Assembly: GCF_014204915.1 (NCBI RefSeq)
Contig: NZ_JACHMH010000001.1
Coordinates: 2,480,001 to 2,544,000, forward strand
From: Crossiella cryophila
Lineage (GTDB): Bacteria; Actinomycetota; Actinomycetes; Mycobacteriales; Pseudonocardiaceae
DNA: 64,000 nt
Direction of reading: 5' to 3'
Every line of letters begins with the position of its first letter. Positions within the stretch are counted from its first letter, which is position 1. Below the pieces are notes generated by a model that had not been told where the DNA came from, searched no databases, and saw only the letters and a program-made list of their open reading frames with translations. The position numbers and the translations under genes are program-made. This document shows positions 50,287 through 58,754 of this stretch, piece by piece.

Positions 50287-50317
50287 GTCCCCATCGAGAA
50301 GGGGGACAGCGTGCGGG
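50277..50317 (+). promoter_or_regulatory. 16-bp hairpin enclosing a ribosome site and start codon
   Basis: 50277-50292 pairs perfectly with 50302-50317. The right arm contains GGGGACAGC and the GTG start at 50311. A read-through transcript would bury the start; a transcript beginning near 50290 would lack the left arm. Confidence 0.65.
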
Positions 50318-50862
50318 TGTTCGGGGCGTTGTGGCTGGGTCTGCGGGGCAGGCGAGCGGTGCCCGCGGGGGCGCGGACCATCGGGTACGCGGGTGGGCTG
50401 ACCCTGCCGCTGGTGATCATGGTGGTGCTGGCGGTGGTCGAGATCGCCGCGGGCGAACTGCTGGTGCCCTGGTGGTGGCTCCGGTTGGTGCTGCTGGTGC
50501 CCGGGGTCTACGGACTGCTGTGGGTGCTGGGTTTCCTGGCCTCGACCCGGGTCTACCCGCACGCGGTCGGACCGGCGGAGTTGCTGCTGCGGTTCGCCTG
50601 CCTGACCGAGGTGGCGGTGCCGTTGGGCAAGGTCGGCGCGGTGCGCAAGGAACTGTGCGGCAGGCACGAGCAGTCGATCGAGGTCGAGGCGGGCACGTTG
50701 TCCTTCGCGGTGCTCGGCACGACCGGGGTGGTGGTCGAGCTGACCGAGCCGCACGAGGTCGACCTCGGCAAGCGCGGGCGGCACCTGATCGAGCGGATCC
50801 GGCTGTACGCCGACGATCCGGCCGCGGCGGTGACCATCCTGAGCGGTGCCCGGCTACCGTGA
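50311..50862 (+). CDS. Small membrane protein of unknown function
   Basis: A 183-aa protein from GTG 50311, with AGGGGGA upstream. Two hydrophobic segments (LTLPLVIMVVLAVVEIAAG and LRLVLLVPGVYGLLWVLGFL) are followed by a cytoplasmic-looking beta-rich part (SIEVEAGTLSFAVLGTTGVVVELTEPHEVDLGKRG). The last part resembles PH-like lipid-binding segments, but this is weak. The GTGA overlap with the merR gene makes it a two-gene operon, so it may be a MerR-controlled membrane response protein. Confidence 0.7.
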   Translation: MRVFGALWLGLRGRRAVPAGARTIGYAGGLTLPLVIMVVLAVVEIAAGELLVPWWWLRLVLLVPGVYGLLWVLGFLASTRVYPHAVGPAELLLRFACLTEVAVPLGKVGAVRKELCGRHEQSIEVEAGTLSFAVLGTTGVVVELTEPHEVDLGKRGRHLIERIRLYADDPAAAVTILSGARLP

Positions 50863-51629
50863 GGATCGTGTTGACCGTCGGGGAGTTGGCCCAGCTCGCG
50901 GGCACCACGGTGAAGGCGGTGCGGCACTACCACGCGCACGGCCTGCTGCCCGAGCCCGAACGGGACCACTCGGGTTACCGGCGCTACGGCTCGGCCGCGC
51001 TGGTCAAGCTGCTGCGGATCCGGCGGCTGCGCGAACTGGGCCTGTCCGTGCCGCGGATCAGGGAGCTGCTCGACGAGGGCCCGGCCACCGTGCGCGCGGC
51101 CCTGGACGAGCTGGACCGGGACCTGGCCCAGCGGCAACGCGAGATCAGCAGGCAGCGCAAGAAGATCGCCGAACTGCGTGCCTCCACCGCCGATCTCGAC
51201 CTGCCCGAACCGGTGGCAGGCATGTTCGACCGGCTCGCGCTGACCGAGGCCGGGATCTCCGACCGGATGCAGGACCTGGAACAGAGCGCGGTGCTGCTGC
51301 TGCACGCCCTGGCCCCCGAGCACACCGACCGGATGGCCGAATTCTCCCGGCAGGTGTGGGTGGACCAGCGCGAACTCGCCCAGCGGGTGGCCACCCGGTT
51401 CCAGGCGCTGACCGACGTCCCGGCGGATGCGCCGGAGGTCGAGGAACTCGTCGCGGACATGGCCGCGCTGGCCGTCGTGGGGGAGTGGCACACCGTCGCC
51501 GAGCAGCCAGGCCACCGGCGCGGGGCCGCGTTGCTGGCCGACTACCTCAAGGGGTTCTCCGCGGCCCAGCGCCGGGTGATCACGCTGCTGGGGGAGCGGT
51601 TGTCCGCACCCGGTCGAGCACCTGGGTGA
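50859..51629 (+). CDS. MerR-family transcriptional regulator
   Basis: A 256-aa protein; GTG 50859 overlaps the previous stop (GTGA), and GTG 50868 with GAGG before it is an alternative. The HTH and wing are TVGELAQLAGTTVKAVRHYHAHGLLPEPERDHSGYRRYGSAALVKLLRIRRLRELGLSVPRIRELLDEG. A long helix (RDLAQRQREISRQRKKIAELRA) leads to a TipAS-like helical effector domain. It probably activates its own operon. Its 3' end overlaps the convergent DUF2165 gene by 50 bases. Confidence 0.9.
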   Translation: MRIVLTVGELAQLAGTTVKAVRHYHAHGLLPEPERDHSGYRRYGSAALVKLLRIRRLRELGLSVPRIRELLDEGPATVRAALDELDRDLAQRQREISRQRKKIAELRASTADLDLPEPVAGMFDRLALTEAGISDRMQDLEQSAVLLLHALAPEHTDRMAEFSRQVWVDQRELAQRVATRFQALTDVPADAPEVEELVADMAALAVVGEWHTVAEQPGHRRGAALLADYLKGFSAAQRRVITLLGERLSAPGRAPG

Positions 51630-52095
51630 CGATCAGCACCACTCCGGCGATGATCACGTTCTGCAGTGCGGCCTGCAGGCCGTTCCACTGCTTGGACTGC
51701 CACATGCAGAACCACTCGCCGCCGACCGCGATGAACCCACCGCCGAAGAGCAGCAGCATCATGGCCAGCCCCAGGCTGCCGATCCGCCGCGCCACCTCGG
51801 TGGATGACCGCAACCAGCTCACCGTCGCGATGATCAGCACCACCGCGGTCGCCGCCTCCCACGCGATGATCAGCACGTAGGCGATGTTCACCAGCGCCGG
51901 ACTGGTGATCGCCCGCCACATGGTGTTCGGCGACTTGAACGTGGTGTCCATCGCGAACACGTGCTGCACGAAGGCGTGGTTGGTGCCGAAGTCGGTGAGG
52001 TTGTTGAAGACCACGAGGGTCAGGTAGAGCGCGGTGACACCGGTCAGCACCGCGCCCACGGTGCGCGGCCCACCCAGTCCGATCAGCAAACGCAT
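51580..52095 (-). CDS. DUF2165 small integral membrane protein
   Basis: A 171-aa protein from ATG 52095; the longer frame is non-coding. Four hydrophobic helices with VVFNNLTDFGTNHAFVQHVFAMDTTF, WRAITSPALVNIAYVLIIAWE and GGEWFCMWQSKQWNGLQAA are characteristic of DUF2165. Function unknown. It converges on merR with a 50-base overlap of coding sequence. Confidence 0.85.
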   Translation of the reverse strand: MRLLIGLGGPRTVGAVLTGVTALYLTLVVFNNLTDFGTNHAFVQHVFAMDTTFKSPNTMWRAITSPALVNIAYVLIIAWEAATAVVLIIATVSWLRSSTEVARRIGSLGLAMMLLLFGGGFIAVGGEWFCMWQSKQWNGLQAALQNVIIAGVVLIVTQVLDRVRTTAPPAA

Positions 52096-52138
52096 GCGGC
52101 GGACTCTAGACGTGTTGATTGGCGTGCGCTGCACGCGG

Positions 52139-52233
52139 GATTTTTCGCTCCCGAAGTCGCCTCGCCGTGCACTCGCCGCACGCGAAGCAAGCTTCGGATG
52201 CGTCGAGCACACGGCAAGGCAACGCGAAAAATC
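52139..52233. repeat. 95-bp imperfect hairpin
   Basis: GATTTTTCGC (52139-52148) pairs with GCGAAAAATC (52224-52233). Inside, GCCTCGCCGTGC-CTCG pairs with CGAG-CACGGC-GGC at 52204-52220 with few mismatches, and CGAAGC/GCTTCG closes the tip. It sits in the 213-base gap between the ends of DUF2165's promoter side and the NTPase gene's stop, so it may terminate the NTPase transcript. Confidence 0.7.
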
Positions 52234-52308
52234 AACCGCACTGAGGGCGAAGAGCCCGCCGTGTCGCTGCGCGCCACGCCTGTTTCGCGAGCCGTTGGAT
52301 CCAGTCAG

Positions 52309-55300
52309 CTACTCCGCACACGGCGGCTCGAAATCCAACTGTGGCAAGTGGAGTTTCCACAGCTCCTCGGTGAGCACGCCCTTGGTGCGCGCGCAGACCT
52401 GTCGCCGCACGTCGGCCAGGTCCACGTCCCACAGCCGCACCGTGTTGTCCGAGCCGGGGGTGACCAGGTAGCCGCCGTGCGGGCTGAACACCGGACTGCC
52501 CCAGGTGGCGAAGCTGGAGACCAGGGGCACGCCGACCGGTTCGCCGTCGGGGATGTGCCAGCGGCGCACGGTCTTGTCCGCGCTGCCGCTGGCCAAAGTC
52601 TTGCCGTCGGGGCTGAAGGTCACCTGGCCGATGCCCTCGGTGTGCCCGGTCAGCACCTTGCCCGGGACCGGGTGACGCACGTCGGTCAGGTCCCACAGCC
52701 GGATGGTGTTGTCCCCGCTGCCGCTGGCCAGGGTTTTGCCGTCCGGGCTCAGGTCGGCCGAGCGCACCGGTTCGGTGTGGCCGGTCAGCGGCTCGCCGAT
52801 CGGGGTCGGGGCGGCAGGGTCGCCGACGTCCCAGAGCCGGATCCGGCGGTCGTCGCTGGCCGAGATCAGCGTCCGGCCGTCCGGGGTGAACCGGAGCGAG
52901 GTGATCGAGCCGGTGTGCGCCGCGGTCCGCCCGCCCAGCGGCCGGGGCCGGGCCGGGTCGCTGACGTCGACGAGCTGGATGGTGTTGCCGTCCATGGCCG
53001 CGGCCAGCAGCTTGCCGTCCGGGCTGAACCGGATCGGCAGGCTGTACTTCTGCCCGCCGGTGATCGGTTCGCCGAGTGGTCGCGGCCGGGCCGGGTCGCT
53101 GACGTCCCAGAGCCGGATGGTGCGGTCGGTGGAGGCGCTGGCCAGCACCTTGCCGTCACCGCGGAAGGTGGTCCACCACACCGCGTCGGTATGCCCGTCC
53201 CTGATCACCGACAGCGTGCCGGGCCGGTCCGGGTCGGCCAGGTCCCAGAGCCGGATGGTGCGGTCGGCGCCGCTGGTGGCCAGCACCCGGCCGTCCTGGC
53301 GGAACTCCGGGGTGCCCAGGCCGAGGGTGTGGCCCAGCAGCATGCCGTGCGGCAGCGTCCACAGCCGGGCCGTGCCGTCCTCGCCGCCCACCGCCAGGCC
53401 GCGGCCGTCCGGGCTGAACGAGACCGCGTACAACTCGTTGCTGCGGCCGGACAGGGCCGGCCGGAACTGGGCGACCGCGTTCGGGTCGCTGATGTCCCAC
53501 AGTCGCGCGGTGCCGTCCGCGGCGGCCGAGGCGAGCAGGTTCTGGGTGGGGCTGAAGGCCACCGACCACACCTGGGCGGTGTGCCCGAGCAGCGGCGGAC
53601 CGGCCGGGACCACCGCGTTCGGGTCGCTGACATCCCACAGCCGGACGGTCTTGTCGTCACTGCCGGAGGCCAGCATCCTGCTGTTCGGGCTGAAGGCCAC
53701 CGAGTGCAGTCCGGCCAGGTGCCCGGTCAGCGGCGCGCCGAGCGGGGTGGCCCTGGCCGGATCGCGCAGGCTCCACAGCCGGATGGTGTTGTCGTCGCTG
53801 CCGGTGGCCAGCAGTTTCCCGTCCGGGCTGAACGCCAGCGCGCGCACCTGACCGCGGTGCCCGGCCAGTGGCTCGCCGAGCTGGGCGGGTTTGGCCGGAT
53901 CGCTGACGTCCCACAGCCGCGCGGTGCGGTCCTCGTTGGCGGTGGCCAGCAGCTTGCCGTCCGGGCTGAAGGCGAGCAGGTAGGCGGTGCCCGCGCCGGT
54001 GCCGAGTGTCGGGCCGAGTTGCCTGGCCTGGGCCGGGTTGCGCACGTCCCAGAGCCGGATGGTGTTGTCCGCGCCGGTGGTGGCCAGGGTCTTGCCGTCC
54101 GGGCTGAACACCGCGGAGCTGAGCCAGTTGGTGTGCCCGGTCAGCGGCTGCCCGAGCTGGCGCGGCCGGGTCGGGTCGCTGACGTCCCAGAGCCGGGCGG
54201 TGCGGTCGTAGCCCGCGGTGGCCAGGGTGCGGCCGTCCGGGCTGAACGCGGTCAGGTAGACCGCGCCGGTGTGCCCGGTCAGGCTGGTGGCCAGCGGGAG
54301 TTGCTGGGTGGCCAGCAGCCGGGTGCGGACCTCGGTGTCGTCCGGGCGGAGCGCCTCGGCGACCAGGGTGAGCTGGGCGGAGAGCGAGGGATCGGACTCC
54401 AGCACCCGGTCGGCCTCGGCGAGGACCTGGCGGAACTGGGCGTCATCGCGCTGGCTGAGGGCGGCCACCGCCGCGACCGAGGCGATCATGGCGAGCACGC
54501 ACACCACGGCCACCGCGCCCCGGCGCAGCCACACCGCGCGCCGCCACTGCCGGGTGGAGGTGGCCAGGAACTGCCGGGCCACCTCGGTCGGCCCGGCACC
54601 GGCCACCGCCTGCCTGCTGGTCTGCAACCGGGCGCCGCGGTAGAGCAGCGAGGGATCCTGGTCCTGGGCGGCCCAGGTCTTGGCGTCCTCCTCCAGCCGC
54701 TGCCGGGTGAGGTGGCCTTCCCGGTCCTGGTCCAGCCAGCCGTGCAGCCGGGGCCAGGCCCGCAGCAGCGCCTCGTGGGTGATCTCCACCGACTCGGCGT
54801 CCATGGTGATCAGCCGCGCGGAGACCAGCGCCTCCAGCGCGGCCTCGGTCGCGGCCCGGTCGTTGGCCTGGTCCAGCACCTCGTCCCGGCCTGCCCGGCG
54901 GCGGGTGTCCTCGGTGTCCTCGCCGATCCGCACCAGGCGCAGCAGCAGTGGCCGGGCGGCGGCCTGACTCGCCGCGTCGAGTTCGGCCCAGGCACGTTCC
55001 GCGGTGGCCGCGACCGCGCCCTGGATGCCGCCTGCCGCGCGATACCCGGCCACGGTGAGCCGTCCGCCATGGCGGTGCTGCCAGGTGGCCAGCAGGGCGT
55101 GCGAGAGCAGCGGCAACGCGCCGGCGTCGTAGCTGTCCTTGTCGCCGCGGGCCCGGCTGCGCCGCTCGCTGACGCCCAGGTCGCGCAGCAGCAGTTCGAC
55201 CAGCCCGGTCTCCAGTTGCAGGCCGACCGCGCGGGCGGGCGCGGTGACCGCGGCCCGCAGTTCGGCCACCGTCATCGGGCCCAGCACCAGGTGCCGGTGC

Positions 55301-56181
55301 TGTAGCGCGGCGACCAGTTCCGGGTGGTCCAGGCAGCGGCCGTAGAAGTCCGCGCGCAGGCCGAGCACGACCAGCGCGGGTCCCGGCGTGCCTGCCAGGT
55401 GCAGCAGCCGGATGAAGCAGCGCCGGACCTCGGGGTCCGGGCAGAGCGTGAAGACCTCTTCGAACTGGTCCACGATGATCACCCGGCGGGCCTCGCCGAG
55501 GATCGTGTGCACCTGCTCCGCGCTGTCCGCCTCGGCCAGTCCTGGCAGGTGCCGGTCCAGTTCCTTGACCGGGTTGACGCCGGGGGTGATCAGGGTGACC
55601 GGCCAGTCCGCCGACTCGGCCTCGGCGGCCAGCGCGGGCACCAGCCCGGCCCGCAGCAGCGAGGACTTGCCCGCCCCCGATGCCCCGACCAGCATGGCCA
55701 GCCCGTCCTCGGCGCGGAGCAGGCCGAGCAGCGCGGCGGTGGCCCGGTCCCGGCCGAAGAAGTGCGGTGAGTCCTCGGGCTGGAAGGCGGCCAGGCCGCG
55801 GTAGGGGCAGAGCGCGGTGTCCGGCGGTGGCGGTGGTTCGGTCTCCTCCACCGGGCTGGCCTGCGCGGCCGACCACAGCTTCTGCCAGCCCTCCCGGTCA
55901 TACAGTCCGGGCAGCGCGGGCACCGGCTTGCGGGTGCGGGCCTCGCCGATGAGGACCTCCAGCACCACCGCGAGTCCGGCGAAGCGGGCAGGCACGTTGC
56001 GCCCGCGCCGCCAGTCGCTGATCCGCTGGGTGGTCACCTGGACCGGCCTGCCGCGTTCGTCGGCGCGCCGGGCACGCGCCACCGACTCGGCGACCCGCTT
56101 CAACGGTGGGTCGCCGGCCTCGGCGTACAGCAGCGCGAATCGTTCGGCGAAGGCCGCGCGGGCCCCGGATACGACCGACAA
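52309..56181 (-). CDS. HTH-nSTAND1 NTPase-WD40 signalling protein
   Basis: A 1290-aa protein from TTG 56181 (AGCAGG nearby). Residues 1-80 form an XRE-like region (VTTQRISDWRRGRNVP). The nSTAND1 NTPase has CPYRGLAAFQPEDSPHFFGRD, Walker A GASGAGKS (166-173) and Walker B VIIVDQFEE (234-241). Helical arm domains follow to about 550, then a probable membrane helix (about 557-584, VAVVCVLAMIASVAAVAAL). From about 630 on there are 14 WD40 repeats, each ending RLWDV or similar, enough for two seven-blade propellers. The propellers would sense a ligand and the STAND core switch by oligomerising. Whether this is development-related or anti-phage is unknown. Confidence 0.9.
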   Translation of the reverse strand: MSVVSGARAAFAERFALLYAEAGDPPLKRVAESVARARRADERGRPVQVTTQRISDWRRGRNVPARFAGLAVVLEVLIGEARTRKPVPALPGLYDREGWQKLWSAAQASPVEETEPPPPPDTALCPYRGLAAFQPEDSPHFFGRDRATAALLGLLRAEDGLAMLVGASGAGKSSLLRAGLVPALAAEAESADWPVTLITPGVNPVKELDRHLPGLAEADSAEQVHTILGEARRVIIVDQFEEVFTLCPDPEVRRCFIRLLHLAGTPGPALVVLGLRADFYGRCLDHPELVAALQHRHLVLGPMTVAELRAAVTAPARAVGLQLETGLVELLLRDLGVSERRSRARGDKDSYDAGALPLLSHALLATWQHRHGGRLTVAGYRAAGGIQGAVAATAERAWAELDAASQAAARPLLLRLVRIGEDTEDTRRRAGRDEVLDQANDRAATEAALEALVSARLITMDAESVEITHEALLRAWPRLHGWLDQDREGHLTRQRLEEDAKTWAAQDQDPSLLYRGARLQTSRQAVAGAGPTEVARQFLATSTRQWRRAVWLRRGAVAVVCVLAMIASVAAVAALSQRDDAQFRQVLAEADRVLESDPSLSAQLTLVAEALRPDDTEVRTRLLATQQLPLATSLTGHTGAVYLTAFSPDGRTLATAGYDRTARLWDVSDPTRPRQLGQPLTGHTNWLSSAVFSPDGKTLATTGADNTIRLWDVRNPAQARQLGPTLGTGAGTAYLLAFSPDGKLLATANEDRTARLWDVSDPAKPAQLGEPLAGHRGQVRALAFSPDGKLLATGSDDNTIRLWSLRDPARATPLGAPLTGHLAGLHSVAFSPNSRMLASGSDDKTVRLWDVSDPNAVVPAGPPLLGHTAQVWSVAFSPTQNLLASAAADGTARLWDISDPNAVAQFRPALSGRSNELYAVSFSPDGRGLAVGGEDGTARLWTLPHGMLLGHTLGLGTPEFRQDGRVLATSGADRTIRLWDLADPDRPGTLSVIRDGHTDAVWWTTFRGDGKVLASASTDRTIRLWDVSDPARPRPLGEPITGGQKYSLPIRFSPDGKLLAAAMDGNTIQLVDVSDPARPRPLGGRTAAHTGSITSLRFTPDGRTLISASDDRRIRLWDVGDPAAPTPIGEPLTGHTEPVRSADLSPDGKTLASGSGDNTIRLWDLTDVRHPVPGKVLTGHTEGIGQVTFSPDGKTLASGSADKTVRRWHIPDGEPVGVPLVSSFATWGSPVFSPHGGYLVTPGSDNTVRLWDVDLADVRRQVCARTKGVLTEELWKLHLPQLDFEPPCAE

Positions 56182-56379
56182 CCGACCTGCTCTCCCCGCT
56201 CCCCAGCGTTCCGCCTATCCGGACCGGAAAACCCATCCTATGCCGTTGACCAGCGGCTTAGGTCATCCGGTCGGACCGGGTCCGTGCGGTGCGCAACCCG
56301 GGCTTGAAAGGTTGGCCTCGGGCAGGTGTTCGTCGGTTCGGCGGGAAGCGCTGCTGAGAGTCGGTACTGGGGGTACTTC

Positions 56380-57840
56380 TCAGCGGCGCGTCTCTGCCGG
56401 ATCCGTCGGGACGCCGCCCTTTTCTGTTTCGCTGTCTTCCGCATCCACGTCATACCCGACCGGCTCCCAGCGCACCAGCAGCAGCGCGAGCAGACCCAGT
56501 GCGGGCGCGAGGGCGATCACCCAGAACACCCCGGTGCCCAGACTCGCGCTCAGCACCGGGAACAGGAACAGCGAGGCGGTCGAGCCGATCCGCAGCATGC
56601 CCTGGTTGAACCCGACGCCCACCCCGCGCAGCGAGGTCGGATAGCTCAGCGTCGCGAAGGTCATGTAGTTCGCGCCCGGCCCCCAGCCCTGGGCGAACAG
56701 GAACGCCCCCAGCGCCAGCAGTGCCGCCACGGCCAGCTCCTGCCCACTGGGCCGCCCGATCAGGGCCAGCGCGACCAGCGCGGCGAACTGCACCGCGAAC
56801 CCGAGCGCGGTCAGCTTCCAGGCGCCCTGGCTACGCACCCAGCGGATGCCGAGCAGGCCGCCGGTGACCGCGAAGCACACGTTGAGCACCAGCGAGGCGC
56901 TGATCGTGGTCAGTGGACCCTGGGCGAGGAACCCGGCGATGATCACCGGCAGGCCGTAGGCGACCGCGTTGTAGCCGAAGGTCTGGGCCAGCGCGACGGC
57001 CAGGGACAGCCAGGTGCGGCGGCGGTAGGTCCGGTTGAACAGCCGCCCGAACTCGGCCCGGATCGAGCGCTTCGGCGCCTTGACGATCTTGGCCTCTGGC
57101 GCGACCACCGCGTTGACCCCGTAGGACTTGCGCAGGATCGCCGCGGCCCCCTCCAGGTCGCCCTGACCGGCGGCCCAGGCGGGGGACTCGTTCATGTAGC
57201 GGTGCCGGATCAGCAGCACGACCAGCGCGGGCACCGCGCCGAAGCCCACGGTGAACCGCCACAGCACGCCGTGGTTCTCGGCCGGGATCAGGAAGTACAG
57301 GCCGAGGATGATCAGGTAGCAGGCGCTGGTGGCCACGAACCAGGCCGCCGACCAGGACGCGGTGCGCGAGCCCTTGCTGCCCTTGCCGCGCAGCCGGGAG
57401 AACTCGGCCAGGAAGGCCATCGCCACCGGCAGGTCCATGCCGACCCCGACGCCCATCAGGAACCGGAACACCACCAGCACCTCGGCGTTGGGCGCCAGCG
57501 CGCAGCCCAGCGCGGCGATGACGAAGAAGAGCATGTCCGCCATGAACACCCGGTACCGGCCGATCTTGTCGACCAGGTAGCCGCCACCGAGCGCGCCGAC
57601 CACCGCGCCGACCATGATCGAGGCGTTCACGATGCCGGCGCCGACCGGGCTGAGCCCGAACTGGACGGTGATGTCGCGCATGCCGTAGGCCAGCGAGCTG
57701 AAGTCGTAGGCGTCGATGAAGATGCCGCCCAGCGCGATGATCACGATCATGGTGGCGTGGCTGCCCCGCGCGGCCCCCGAGTTCACCAGGTCGGTGACAT
57801 CGCGGGCCGAGCGGATCAGCACGGGTTCTGGCTGGCTCAC
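56380..57840 (-). CDS. Major facilitator superfamily transporter (sugar-porter/SV2-like)
   Basis: A 486-aa protein with about 12 membrane helices; GTG 57840 is chosen, and GTG 57921 inside the SDR gene is possible. GGIFIDAYDFSSLAYGMRDI, GGYLVDKIGRYRVFMAD (loop motif), FLMGVGVGMDLPVAMAFLAEFSRLRGKGSKG and the RHRYMNESPAWAAGQ segment fit metabolite:proton symporters of the aromatic acid/sugar group. Substrate unknown. The adjacent SDR upstream may share its regulation. Confidence 0.87.
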   Translation of the reverse strand: MSQPEPVLIRSARDVTDLVNSGAARGSHATMIVIIALGGIFIDAYDFSSLAYGMRDITVQFGLSPVGAGIVNASIMVGAVVGALGGGYLVDKIGRYRVFMADMLFFVIAALGCALAPNAEVLVVFRFLMGVGVGMDLPVAMAFLAEFSRLRGKGSKGSRTASWSAAWFVATSACYLIILGLYFLIPAENHGVLWRFTVGFGAVPALVVLLIRHRYMNESPAWAAGQGDLEGAAAILRKSYGVNAVVAPEAKIVKAPKRSIRAEFGRLFNRTYRRRTWLSLAVALAQTFGYNAVAYGLPVIIAGFLAQGPLTTISASLVLNVCFAVTGGLLGIRWVRSQGAWKLTALGFAVQFAALVALALIGRPSGQELAVAALLALGAFLFAQGWGPGANYMTFATLSYPTSLRGVGVGFNQGMLRIGSTASLFLFPVLSASLGTGVFWVIALAPALGLLALLLVRWEPVGYDVDAEDSETEKGGVPTDPAETRR

Positions 57841-57904
57841 CCCGGCAGTCTGCGAATCCGCCAGGGCGCGGGCAACTCGTTCCGCCTGGTGGGAACGATT
57901 CTCC

Positions 57905-58654
57905 TCAGATGCCCATGCCACCGTCGACGTGCAGTTCGGCGCCGGTGATGTAGGCCGCGTCCGGGCCGGCCAGGAACACGATCGCGGCGGCCACCTCGGA
58001 TGCTTGGCCGTAGCGGCCGAGCGCGGTGAGCGCGGTCCGCTGTGCGGCGGCCTCGCCCTCGTTGGGGTTCATGTCGGTCTCGATCGGACCGGGGTGCACG
58101 GTGTTGACGGTGATCCCGCGGCCGCCGAGGTCCCGCGCCCAGCCCTTGCTGAAGGCGGCGATCGCGGCCTTGGTGCCGGAGTACTCGGCCACGCCGCCGC
58201 CCGCCTGCCGGGTGGCCAGCACCGAGCCGACGGTGACGATCCGCCCGCCGTCGCCGAGCAGCGGCGCGGCCGCGCGCACTCCCGCCGCCACCCCGCCGAT
58301 GTTGATCGCCAGCTGCCGGTCCAGCGCGGCATCGTCCTGGGTGGCCGGGTCCAGCGTGTCGACCGCGATCACCCCGGCGTTGTTGACCAGCACGTCCAGT
58401 CGCCCGAAGTGCTCGTGCACGGTCCGCACCAGCTCCTTGACCTGCGCCGAGTCCGCCTGGTCCGCGCGCACCGCGAGTGCCCGGACCCCGGCCTCCTTCA
58501 GTTCCTCGACCACGGCCTCGGCCTTGTCCGGCCGCGAGGTGTAGCTGATCGCGACATCCGCGCCCGCCGCGCCCAGCGCCCGCGCGGTGGCCGCGCCGAT
58601 GCCCCGAGAACCCCCGGTGACCAGCGCGACCTTGCCCACGAGTTGCTTGCCCAT
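57905..58654 (-). CDS. Short-chain dehydrogenase/reductase (FabG-like)
   Basis: A 249-aa SDR from ATG 58654, with AGGGAG upstream. TGGSRGIG, NNAGVIAVDTL, GSVLATRQAGGGVAEYSGTK (active-site Tyr and Lys) and the HPGPIETDMNP segment are all conserved. It is probably an NADP-linked oxidoreductase for a quinone or carbonyl. An 11-bp inverted repeat sits directly upstream, but no TetR gene adjoins it. Confidence 0.9.
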   Translation of the reverse strand: MGKQLVGKVALVTGGSRGIGAATARALGAAGADVAISYTSRPDKAEAVVEELKEAGVRALAVRADQADSAQVKELVRTVHEHFGRLDVLVNNAGVIAVDTLDPATQDDAALDRQLAINIGGVAAGVRAAAPLLGDGGRIVTVGSVLATRQAGGGVAEYSGTKAAIAAFSKGWARDLGGRGITVNTVHPGPIETDMNPNEGEAAAQRTALTALGRYGQASEVAAAIVFLAGPDAAYITGAELHVDGGMGI

Positions 58655-58664
58655 GACCAGCTCC

Positions 58665-58694
58665 CTACTTCTGTAATGTCTAGTACAGAAGTAG
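58665..58694. promoter_or_regulatory. TetR-type operator with 11-bp arms
   Basis: CTACTTCTGTA (58665-58675) and TACAGAAGTAG (58684-58694) are perfect inverted arms with an 8-base centre, 10 bases upstream of the SDR start. The matching regulator is not adjacent. Confidence 0.8.
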
Positions 58695-58754
58695 TCGCCA
58701 CGTCACCCAGTCGTCAAGTTCGATGTGTATCGAACGTTAGAAAAGTGCCGAGGG

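Noticed and set aside
51961-55305. 1114-codon plus-strand frame
   Set aside because: It is the antisense shadow of the WD40 repeats, rich in Arg/Gly/Ala/Val periodicity, with no recognisable domain.
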